A program made the translations under genes and the position numbers. DNA of 64,000 bases from NCBI GenBank assembly GCA_905221605.1, contig CAJNDS010002420.1, positions 25,001-89,000 on the forward strand, read 5' to 3'. The notes below the pieces were generated by a model. That model worked only from the letters and a program-made list of their open reading frames with translations. It had not been told where the DNA came from and searched no databases. Below are positions 55,900-63,081 of the stretch, piece after piece (within the stretch, counting starts at the first letter, position 1; every line of letters begins with the position of its first letter). This stretch comes from Symbiodinium natans (lineage: Eukaryota > Sar > Dinophyceae > Suessiales > Symbiodiniaceae).

Positions 55900-56937
55900 G
55901 GTCCGTGGGATTTCCAGCGCCAAGGAGGTGGTTCGAAGCGCGACCGGTCCGACAAATCTATCTCGAAAGCTCTGATCACATGCGGTTGGGTTCACCCCAG
56001 ACCCTAACCCAAAGGGCTGTATAGTAGAATGTAGGGTTACTATATTCGGATTTGCCATCTGATTTGGGGAAGTATCCCTAAACCCTAAACCCTAAACCTT
56101 AAACCCTAAACCCTGAACCTGGAACCCTACACGACCCTCAAGGCCACCAGCGCAGGATGCAGCCCTTGAAGCAGAAAGCTTCCACAACAAAGCAACGATC
56201 CAAACCCCAAACCCTGAAACCCCTTAGCCCTAAACCCTACAGCCCCTAAACCCTAAACCCTAAACCCTAAACCCTAAATCCTAAACCCTAAACCCCCCTA
56301 AACCCTAAACCGCCAACACCCTGCAGCCATGATGCGCCCGGGACAAGGTTGGGCAAAGCCGTGCCAGAGGCCCTTTGGTCAGGGCTTGGGTCTCAAAAAC
56401 CCTGAACCCTAAACCCTAAACCCTAAACAGGCATGAGGAAGTGAGGTTACCCTATATGGTCCCAAAAAGGGAACCTATATTCCCTTAGAGGGGAGATATA
56501 TGGGGGGGTGGGGGGTTGAAGGTTTGGGGCTGAGGGCCGAAAAGGGGGGAGCTATGACGAAGGCTCGAGTGGGCTAGGAAGCAAGGGACTCGACAGGATA
56601 TCCGAAGCAGTATCGATGAATCGGGTTTAGGGTTGAGGGACTAGGGATTAGGGTTTAGGGTAGAGGCGTAGAGGGTTTAGGGTTTAGGGGCTAGGGTTTA
56701 GGTCTCATTGCTTCTCAGAAAATCAGAATACAGCGACTGCAAACAAAATTGCAGCCCACACCTGGACATCTCCGACAAGTTCCCGGGACTGAGAAACCTT
56801 TGCCTGCATCCTCAGGAGTTTGGGCACTTCTCAACACGAGCTCATAGTTGGGATGGTACAAAAAAATCTGAATTCAGATTCCTTACTGTGTTTAAGTACG
56901 CTGAAATATGTAAAATGCTACCCCCACCATGACAAAG

Positions 56938-57033
56938 AACATGTCAACTGCTTCTGCCCCAGCCTGGCAAAAAAGATCTCCAGCCCAGAGACCGGGGGCT
57001 GAACCCCCAGCCCACCTTAAAGGCCACGAAGCC
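56938..57033 (-). CDS. continuation of the RRM-like exon after an array
   Basis: Second copy of the 19 bp repeat (57015-57033) encodes GFVAFK and is followed by VGWGFSPRSLGWRSFLPGWG to a stop near 56940. It is the downstream half of the reading described at 57244-57390 if the intervening array is spliced out or recent. Confidence 0.3.
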
Positions 57034-57262
57034 CTGAACTTGAGCGCGCTAAACCCTAAACCCTAAACCCTAAACCCTGAACCCTAAACCCTAAACCCTA
57101 AACCTGAACCCTAAACACTAAACCCTAAACCCTAAACCCGAAACCCTAAACCTGAACCCTAAACCCGAAACCCTAAACCCTAAACCTTAAACCCTAAACC
57201 CTAGACCCTAGACCCTAAACCCTAAACCCTAAACCCACACCCCCCTTAAAGGCCACGAAGCC
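57015..57262. repeat. telomere-type array with 19 bp target duplication
   Basis: CCTTAAAGGCCACGAAGCC occurs at 57015-57033 and 57244-57262. Between them lie a CCCTAAA-strand array of variable units (57048-57236) and about 20 bp of other sequence. The repeat is coding (GFVAFK on the - strand). Confidence 0.7.
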
Positions 57263-57390
57263 AAAGGTCCTAGAAGTGCATGTCTCGGTGGCAGCTCTCT
57301 GCGGCCCCCGGCGTCCCACGCGGCCCAGGCGGAAGTCCCTGACCCCAAGGCTCTTGGGGAGCTTGATAGCCCCGTAACCATCTTACAATA
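57244..57390 (-). CDS. exon candidate, RRM-like RNA-binding protein
   Basis: The - strand reads AIKLPKSLGVRDFRLGRVGR with 19 of 22 third positions G or C, then ETCTSRTFGFVAFK. The last part resembles the RNP1 octamer of RRM domains (R/K-G-F-G-F-V-x-F; here R-T-F-G-F-V-A-F). RRM proteins bind RNA. The N-terminal RNP2 strand is not identified here, so the call rests on one motif. A GT inside the motif (GGCTTC/GTGGCC) and an AG before the second repeat copy would give an in-frame GT-AG intron. Confidence 0.4.
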
Positions 57391-57410
57391 AGGGCACCCT
57401 CTTTTTGGCT

Positions 57411-57515
57411 GGTTACTTTATAAGGGAACCAAGAGCACGGTTTAGGATTTAGGGTTTAGGGTTTGGGGTTTAGGGTTTAGGGTTTAGGGTAAAAGCGTAC
57501 CACTGGGCTACCAAG
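57411..57515. repeat. MITE-like element split by a telomere-type array
   Basis: Left half GGTTACTTTATAAGGGAACC (57411-57430), seven TTTAGGG-type units (57441-57489), right half GCGTACCACTGGGC. The uninterrupted relative at 2011-2070 lacks the array. Confidence 0.65.
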
Positions 57516-57756
57516 GGAGAGAGAGTCACGTGCAGTATGTGTGTTGGGCATCTTCGGGGGCCTATTGAGCTTGCAGGGCTAAGGGGTTCTTAGAAACCTG
57601 GGGCCTTAAGAGTTTAGGGTTTAGGGTTTAGGGTTTAGGGCCTTAAGTCGTTCAGTTGGAAGCCGATCGTCTTGGCACACTGCTTGAGGAAATAAAAGGC
57701 ATAGGGTTTAGGGTTTAGGGTTTAGGGTTTAGGGTTTAGGGTTTAGGGTTTAGGGC

Positions 57757-57990
57757 ATTGAACTCAGCAAGCCTCACTGTGCCATGGATGCCTTGAGCTG
57801 AAACACGAGCCCCAAACCCCAGGACACCACTACGAAACGGATCGTCATTTTGCATCGCGCCTGCACTCATCAATTCAAATGGGAATAGTGCATATACATC
57901 GGGGATGTGGGCCTGAGATGTGCATAAAACCATCCAAGCACCCCGACTGCGTCCACACGTGTGGAAAAAGGCGTGGTGCAACAACGTGCC
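57757..57990 (-). CDS. exon candidate, unknown protein
   Basis: One - strand frame is open for about 80 codons (HIPDVYALFPFELMSAGAMQ; GFGARVSAQGIHGTVRLAEF) and ends in a TTTAGGG-strand array. Third positions are not strongly GC-rich, so less certain than the exons at 58-61 kb. Confidence 0.3.
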
Positions 57991-58102
57991 AAAAGTGCTT
58001 TCATGCCGATCCTAAACCCTAAACCCTAAACCCTAAACCCTAAACCCTAAACCCTAAACCCTAAACCCTAAACCCTAAACCCTAAACCCTAAACCCTAAA
58101 CC

Positions 58103-58209
58103 CTAAGGCAAGAAGGACAGAAGGAACGCAACAAGGGCCCAGAGAGGACCCGAGGCGAGCCCAGCCGATACGCTGGAGCCGCCAGGGCCTGCTGGGCCTG
58201 ATCCCGTCA
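58103..58209 (-). CDS. GPI-type secreted protein gene, last exon
   Basis: 107 nt. CCCTGCAG acceptor, two bases completing the previous codon, then TGSGPAGPGGSSVSAGLASG and a hydrophobic end PLWALVAFLLSFLP followed by TAG. Small residues, then about 13 hydrophobic residues to the very C-terminus, is the pattern of a GPI-anchor addition signal. The TAG stop lies at 58103-58105, in the first TTAGGG of an adjoining array. Confidence 0.65.
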
Positions 58210-58501
58210 CTGCAGGGTCGTAGAAGGCAATATTGTCCTTAGTTGCTTAGGGTTTAGGGTTTAGGAAGGCAATGTTGTCCGTAGTTGTTTAGGGTTTAGG
58301 GTTTAGGGTTTAGGGTTTAGGGTTTAGGGTTTAGGGTCAGAGTTCATAATACGGGATTCCAGTACCCCCAAAAAAGTGCAACGTGCACTCATTCAGCAAC
58401 GAGGTAATTATCCTTTTAAAGGCTAACCTCTCGGATTATAAGGGGAAGCTATTCATCTAAAAAGGTTAAAGGTTACCTACTCTACAACTAAGTATCTGGA
58501 C

Positions 58502-58821
58502 CCGGAGCTGCCATAGCAAAATCCAGGTAGAAGGACGTGTCGGTGATCTTTGTGACCGTCACGGTGGCCCCTGAGGGGTCTGACTTCTGGGAATCCTTTC
58601 GGCCGCTGGTGACCAGGGTCGGAAGCTCGATTTCGAGTTGCATGCTCGAGTTGGCCTCGAAACGTATCTTCGAGACAGGCGCAGCCCCGATGGTGTCGAG
58701 TGTCTGGTCCGAGTTAATGGTGATGTTGGTGAAAATTCCAACATCGATCCTGTTCCGGAAAGTGAGGGTGCAGTTGTCGCAATCGGTGCCGCGCGAGTCC
58801 TGGTAGGCGAAGAACGTGTAC
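58502..58821 (-). CDS. GPI-type secreted protein gene, large exon
   Basis: 320 nt, 106 codons plus one base each side, from GCAG/GTAC to CCGG/GTCC. Reads YTFFAYQDSRGTDCDNCTLT then FRNRIDVGIFTNITINSDQT and ends FYLDFAMAAP. Codons end overwhelmingly in G or C on this strand. Cysteines in CDNC, N-x-T/S sites (NCT, NIT, NSS) and beta-strand-like alternation fit an extracellular domain. A MITE-like sequence starts at the donor. No family recognised. Confidence 0.72.
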
Positions 58822-59179
58822 CTGCATTCTTGTTGGCGTTTTCTTGATCATTGAACTTTTGGTACGTGTACTATAAGACGCAGTTGTACTACATACAGCC
58901 TAAACCCTAAACCCTAAACCCTCAGATACTGCTGCCGGATAAACAGGTGCATTCTCAAGGCTTGGCGAGGCACTTGTACATTCCACTGGTGAGATTCTTC
59001 ACCTTGGATGGCTCTGATAACCCTTTGAAAGCATATCCCTGAATCATGATTCCTTAAAACCCTCTGAAAAAATATCCCTGAATTCTGATCCTCTTAAACC
59101 CAATATAAGGGAAAGTCGAAAATCATGGTCCTCTTAAACCCAAGACAAGGGAAAGTAGAAAAATGTCCCAAGGGCCTAC

Positions 59180-59269
59180 CCAGTCGCGCCTGGGCACTTC
59201 TCTGCAAGGGTCGTGGCATCGAAGCCTGGAGTATTGTTGACGGGCCCGAGGCATCCGTCGTCATCAATC
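59180..59269 (-). CDS. GPI-type secreted protein gene, exon
   Basis: 90 nt: one base, 29 codons (IDDDGCLGPVNNTPGFDATT then LAEKCPGAT), two bases, donor GG/GTAGGC. Its two trailing bases join the single leading base of the large exon to make a Gly codon, and frames agree. A C-tract of about 30 bases lies just upstream of the AG acceptor and may act as polypyrimidine tract. Confidence 0.68.
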
Positions 59270-59460
59270 CTCGATTGCCCTTCGGGGGGGGGGGGGGGGG
59301 GGGGGGGGGCTCGGGAGGGGCCGCAGGTCAACATTCCTCGTCTTAACACTCAACCCCTAAACCCTAAACCCTAAACCCCTAAACCCTAAGCCCTAAACCC
59401 TAAACCCTAAACCCTAAACCCTGTTAACGCGAAACCAAAAAAAACCACAAAAAGGAGAAC

Positions 59461-59556
59461 GTTCTAGTAGCGAACCCAAGGTCACACCATCGTTCTGGTA
59501 GGTGAACATTGGGATAGACCTGTTTGAGGCATGCGATGGACACACGGCCCAAGACC
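59461..59556 (-). CDS. GPI-type secreted protein gene, exon
   Basis: 96 nt: reads VLGRVSIACLKQVYPNVHLP then ERWCDLGFATR, ends AAC/GTTCTC. Its acceptor AG is the TTTAG of the adjoining telomere-type array. Cysteine spacing continues the extracellular pattern of the following exons. Confidence 0.62.
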
Positions 59557-59618
59557 CTAAACCCTAAACCCTAAACCCTAAACCCTAAACCCTAAACCCT
59601 AAACCCTAAACCCTAAAC
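59557..59618 (-). repeat. intron made only of GTTTAGG repeats
   Basis: On the - strand the sequence from GT to AG is 62 nt of uninterrupted heptamer (nine units less one base). The reading before it (AMSPDTG) and after it (VLGRVSIA) is in phase. Each heptamer contains its own GT and AG. Confidence 0.6.
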
Positions 59619-59638
59619 CCGGTGTCAGGAGACATGGC
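59619..59638 (-). CDS. GPI-type secreted protein gene, mini-exon
   Basis: 20 nt between a CTAAAG acceptor and an ACCGG/GTTTAGG donor; reads AMSPDT plus two bases. Its size makes it the second weakest link of the chain; the ATG inside could instead be an alternative start. Confidence 0.4.
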
Positions 59639-59671
59639 CTTTAGGTTTTAGGGTTCTTGGGGTTTGAGCTG

Positions 59672-59762
59672 TCCCCCTTTGTAAAGACAGTCCTTTATAG
59701 GCACTATAGTACCCCCAATTATCCGTATGAAGGACTGTTAATATAAGGGCGAACATCCCAAG
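59672..59762. repeat. MITE family 2 copy, degenerate
   Basis: Palindromic body GGCACTATAGTACCCCC with right end GCGAACATCCCAAG; left end decayed. Lies inside the intron 59639-60190. Loose copies of the right end follow near 59843-59865 and 60045-60070. Confidence 0.6.
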
Positions 59763-60190
59763 TCCAAACCCTAAACCCTAAACCCTAAACCCTCAACCCT
59801 CAACCCTAAGAGGTTGAGCCCTAAACCTTAAAACCCAGAGTCGAAGGGCGAACATCCCAAGGTTTTGTGGGCTTAGGATCTGTTTGTAACCTAGGAACCC
59901 TAAACCCTAAACCCTAAACCCTAAACCCTAAACCCTAAACCCTAAACCCTAAACCCTAAACCCTAAACCCTTTTTTGGTTTTAAGGGGATTAGAAGCGCA
60001 CCCCAACCCTAAAATAGGAAACAAGGGTCGACTCCGGGTCCTCGCAGTATAAGGGGGAACATCTCAGCCATAAACCCTAAACCTTGAACCTTAAAGCAGA
60101 GTTAGTCTAAGAGGGAACAGCCCAAGGTCTTAGGGTTTAGGGCTTAGGGTTTAGGGCTTAGAGTTTAGGGCTTAGGGTTTAGGATCTTTC

Positions 60191-60242
60191 GAAAGCTGCC
60201 CGCCTTGCCGAGAACCCGTTGCTAACGATCAGCTGCGACAAC
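60191..60242 (-). CDS. GPI-type secreted protein gene, exon
   Basis: 52 nt: one base then LSQLIVSNGFSARRAAF. Acceptor CCGTAAG; donor taken as GA (TTC/GAAAG) to keep phase, which is the least certain boundary of the chain. Confidence 0.42.
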
Positions 60243-60302
60243 CTTACGGAAATCACAAAATAGGGTTTGGGGTTTAGGGTTTAGGGTTTAGGGTTAGGAA
60301 TC

Positions 60303-60409
60303 CCCAAAAGAGGGCACCGACGACTCTGCCCATTGACGAAGTCCCAACTGGCAGATAGGAGTCCGAGACTAGAAGCCCCCTTAATTTCGGCGGATAAGGG
60401 CACCGGGTT
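60303..60409 (-). CDS. GPI-type secreted protein gene, exon
   Basis: 107 nt: 35 codons (NPVPLSAEIKGASSLGLLSA then SWDFVNGQSRRCPLL) plus two bases, from ATCAG to a GA donor. The 60 nt intron after it (60243-60302) and the 64 nt intron before it (60410-60473) are mostly CCCTAAA repeats. Confidence 0.52.
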
Positions 60410-60473
60410 CTGATGCTTAAGTATGACTTTGGGTTTTGGGTTTAGGGTTTAGGGTGTAGGGTTTAGGGGCTTC

Positions 60474-60550
60474 CTGGCCATCCCCGTCAAGAAGCATCAT
60501 TTGTATTGCGCTGACGGTCGGAGCCCAGGGCAGAGCAAAGTCCGTGGCAA
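60474..60550 (-). CDS. GPI-type secreted protein gene, exon
   Basis: 77 nt: two bases, then ATDFALPWAPTVSAIQMMLL and DGDGQ, GA donor. In the uninterrupted ancestral reading it joins the preceding exon directly as SAWDGFLVATDF (see the insertion at 60550-60735). Confidence 0.6.
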
Positions 60551-60735
60551 CTAAGAAGCCTTAGTTGCTGAGTAAACCCTAAACCCTAAACCCTAAACCC
60601 TAAACCCTAAACCCTAAACCCTAAACCCTAAACCCTAAACCCTAAACCCTAAACCCTAAACCCTAAACACCAAACGCCTAACCCCCCCCCCCCCCCCCCC
60701 CTAATAAAGTGTGCTCACTCAGCTACTAAGAAGCC
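60550..60735. mobile_element. TIR element with array forming an intron
   Basis: Insertion between 11 bp direct repeats ACTAAGAAGCC (60550-60560 and 60725-60735). Inverted ends CTTAGTTGCTGAGT (60560-60573) and ACTCAGCTACTAAG (60717-60730). The body holds a CCCTAAA array of about 13 units and a C-tract of about 22. Deleting the insertion and one repeat gives an uninterrupted frame. As an intron on the - strand (60551-60734) it is GC-AG and also in frame. Confidence 0.72.
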
Positions 60736-60795
60736 ATCCCAAGCGCTCCCGGCCACACCATCGACGAGGTCGTCCATGCCCCCCATGCCTGTGCT
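60735..60795 (-). CDS. GPI-type secreted protein gene, exon
   Basis: 61 nt: STGMGGMDDLVDGVAGSAWD plus one base, from CAAG to a GC donor. 17 of 22 third positions are G or C on this strand. Confidence 0.62.
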
Positions 60796-60954
60796 CTTGA
60801 AACCCTAGGAAGTGGTTTAGGGTTTAGGATTTAGGGTTTAGGGTTTAGGGTTTAGGGTGCGAGGGTAAAGGCTGCTGAGTTCACGGCTTGCGAGTTCAAG
60901 CACAAAAAAAAACCCTATACACGCTGTCAAGATTCTGGGAATATTCGCGCCAAC

Positions 60955-61038
60955 CTGGACTTTGACAGTGGAGTTCTGGACGCGCACCATCTCCACTTTG
61001 GTGACCTCCGGTCGGTGCAGCGAGAAACACAATGTTCC
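60955..61038 (-). CDS. GPI-type secreted protein gene, first chained exon
   Basis: 84 nt, 28 whole codons, from GTCAG to a canonical CAG/GTTGGC donor: GTLCFSLHRPEVTKVEMVRV then QNSTVKVQ, with an N-x-T/S site (NST). Phase 0 at both ends agrees with the following exon. No signal peptide here, so the true start is further upstream. Confidence 0.62.
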
Positions 61039-61205
61039 CTGACTGACTTCCTAGGTGGCGATACCGAACCTGCTTCTCTTGCGACTGCAAATTCTAGAGA
61101 AGATTCGACTTGTTGTCATATTGGGAAATGGGTACACCTTCACCCTAAACCCTAAACCCTAAACCCTAAACCCTGAACCCTAAACCCTCAACCCTCAACC
61201 CTCAG

Positions 61206-61303
61206 CCACAAGCAAGCCAACAGTACTCCCAACTCCCCGAAAATGTTTGTTAAAAGGTGGCATGCAAAGGCGGATGCACTGGTCACCTCTAAGTAGCGCC
61301 AAA
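61206..61303 (-). CDS. possible upstream exon of the same gene
   Basis: Array-flanked island open on the - strand in two frames (CIRLCMPPFNKHFRGVGSTV or SAFACHLLTNIFGELGVLLA) and on the + strand (MFVKRWHAKADALVTSK). A GT donor exists in phase 0. Not resolved. Confidence 0.25.
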
Positions 61304-61340
61304 GGGTTTAGGGTTGAGGGTTGAGGGTTTAGGGTTTAGG

Positions 61341-61486
61341 ATTTAACATAGCAGTTTGAGGTGACACTCTTACACGCAAAACAGCTGGATTCGAGCATTT
61401 CACCTCTTCCGTTACCGATACTGCCCGGTTTTGGTTATGATTACCGAGAAGCTTCCGACCCCTAGTCTTCGTAGGTTCCCACCCTA
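61341..61486 (-). CDS. possible upstream exon of the same gene
   Basis: The - strand is open for about 45 codons: KTRGRKLLGNHNQNRAVSVT then EEVKCSNPAVLRVRVSPQ, ending against a TTTAGGG-strand array. Boundaries not fixed. Confidence 0.35.
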
Positions 61487-61587
61487 TCTCAGGCCTTGCA
61501 ATAAGGGTTTAGGGTATAGGGTTTAGGGTTCAGGGTTTAGGGTTTAGGGTTTAGGGTTTCGGGTTTAGGGTAGCACCTACATGAAAC

Positions 61588-61680
61588 AGGCCCTGCGCCA
61601 TGCCCAAAGTCTACGGTGCATGTCGACTGAGGCCCTCGCGCCATCTGCAAGCGTCAAAGAAGGCGCTTCATAGACCAGCT
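61588..61680 (-). CDS. possible upstream exon of the same gene
   Basis: The - strand reads LVYEAPSLTLADGARASVDM then HRRLWAWRRACF and meets GTAGGTGC, a good donor. Arrays flank it on both sides. Confidence 0.38.
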
Positions 61681-62118
61681 TCCTTTGTTTAGGGTTTAAG
61701 GTTTAGGGTTTAGGGTTTAGGGTTTAGGGTTAGGGTTTAGGGTTTAGGGTTTAGGGCTATACTGATGTTGGGACCCTAGCCAAAATATGAACTTTGCTGT
61801 TGCTGAGGAATTTTGAAATCTTGGCCTTGTAACCCTAGCCAAAATGGAAAAAAAAAACAACTAGCTGTTTCTTAGCAAATATGGTACACAAAAACTAAAG
61901 TTCTTCCTAAGTGTTCCTAAGCTTCAAACTTTACTGTTTCTGAAGATTTTTGGTACACCAGAATTAAAGTTCTTCCCAAGTAATTCCTAAGCTTCAAGTT
62001 GTTTGGCAGTTTCTTGGGAATTCGAGTGCCGAAAAACTCACAAGTATTGCCAAGTATTCCTGAACTCTAAACCCTAAACCCTAAACCCTAAACCCTAAAC
62101 CCCCTAAGTACCATGAAC

Positions 62119-62335
62119 CTCCGAGCTTCAAGTAGCTGTCCGGCCAGCCGTTTGGTGCCAGCAGGACCGAGAGGCACTCCTCCAAGCCGGACGTTTAGGG
62201 TTTAGGGTTTAGGGTTTAGGGTTTAGGGTTTAGGGTTTAGGGTTGAGGGTTTAGGGTTTAGGGTTTAGGGTTTAGGACCGAGAGACACTCCTCCAAGCCG
62301 GACGAGGTACTTGGGTCGGAGCAAGCATACTTGGC
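62119..62335 (-). CDS. exon interrupted by a telomere-type array
   Basis: Two halves, 62291-62335 and 62119-62179, are separated by an array with a 31 bp direct repeat. Without the array and one repeat the reading is AKYACSDPSTSSGLEECLSV continuing LLAPNGWPDSYLKLG, with almost all third positions G or C. In each repeat copy the sequence GAG/GAG gives a GA donor and an AG acceptor, so a GA-AG intron restores the same frame. The right half runs into a MITE family 1 end. Confidence 0.6.
62163..62304. repeat. telomere-type array with 31 bp target duplication
   Basis: The 31 bp starting AGGACCGAGAG and ending AAGCCGGACG is at 62163-62193 and, with one G/A difference, at 62274-62304. Only TTTAGGG units (one TTGAGGG), 80 bp, lie between. 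Confidence 0.85.
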
Positions 62336-62405
62336 CTGCATGGGCCTCTGTTTTGAGGTTCAGGGTTTAGGGTTTAGGGTTTAGGGTTTAGGGTTTAGGG
62401 TTTAG

Positions 62406-62526
62406 GTACTTATTAGCCGACTGTACTTATAGCCCACTTCATAGCCCCTTAAGTGCCCTAATATACTCATAAGTACGGTTTTAAGCACAGTTATACTTGG
62501 TTAATAAGTACCATGAACCTCCAAGT
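62406..62526. repeat. MITE family 1 copy, left end missing
   Basis: The right end TACCATGAACCTCCAAG is complete, but the left inverted end is replaced by TTTAGG repeats that join directly to the interior (GTACTTATTAGCC). Confidence 0.75.
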
Positions 62527-62669
62527 GCTAGACTCGATTACTGGCAGTAGTACGAAGCAGAATCATCATTATTCTGGTGTAATAACTTTGGATGTTATGA
62601 AACATGCCAGTAATACACAAAGTGCGTTAACCGTCGACCACAAATTGTGCTCATGACAAGAGGCAATAG

Positions 62670-62797
62670 GAAAAAAAAACAAAGAACGACAACAAGAACA
62701 TATTGCTCAACAAGAACTCCGTTGGCCCTGACCCGAACCACGCGCCCGCCGCATTCACCGGGAGCGTGTCAAACGTCAAAATGTTTGCGTGGGCCAT
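62670..62797 (+). CDS. exon candidate on the opposite strand
   Basis: After CAATAG the + strand reads NDNKNILLNKNSVGPDPNHA then PAAFTGSVSNVKMFAWAIAA, with most third positions G or C from about 62705 on. It lies about 330 bp from the 62.1-62.3 kb exon and points the other way, so two genes may diverge here. No family recognised. Confidence 0.4.
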
Positions 62798-63020
62798 TGC
62801 GGCAAGGCATGCTGTCACGAGAACGTGCATCGCGCCCGTGATGCGGATGGCTCTTTGGCTTCAGTGAGATCCTCGTTTGCTCTCGAGCCAAGATGCCCAA
62901 AAAGAAGATGGGGTAGTTCTTTGAAGACAGGGTGCCTTGTTGGGATCCCATTCTACAGGGTGGCCGCCTTCTGATGGGTCCCCAAGAAGGGACCCTAAGT
63001 TAGGAACCTGCCCATGTCAG

Positions 63021-63081
63021 GGGGCGGTTGGGGCTACAATGCGCTACATGAATATGGAGCCTTCCTGGGATGTCCCGGGTC
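63021..63081 (+). CDS. exon candidate, same direction
   Basis: CATGTCAG acceptor, GGWGYNALHEYGAFLGCPG, then a CCCGG/GTCC donor. Could belong to the same + strand gene as 62670-62797. Confidence 0.35.

Larger units (their letters stand above)
44381..57000. repeat. arrays, MITEs and exon-like islands
   Basis: Main arrays: 45013-45035, 45187-45265, 45381-45500, 45590-45790, 46280-46325, 46420-46470, 47402-47450, 47700-47880, 47980-48130, 48298-48362, 48450-48600, 49030-49085, 49466-49551, 50080-50120, 50220-50258, 50765-50850, 51118-51375, 51440-51525, 52226-52343, 52770-52825, 53228-53290, 53396-53548, 53892-53940, 54035-54105, 54205-54280, 54440-54485, 54718-54800, 54918-55010, 55095-55545, 55650-55710, 55760-55900, 56190-56310 and 56620-56700. 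46830-47400, 48140-48290, 51760-52220, 52930-53225 and 56700-56940 show no gene I can support. Confidence 0.75.

Noticed and set aside
58537-58806. 89-codon + strand ORF (SVIFVTVTVAPEGSDFWESF)
   Set aside because: The - strand has much higher G/C in third positions, matching splice sites and phase with its neighbours.
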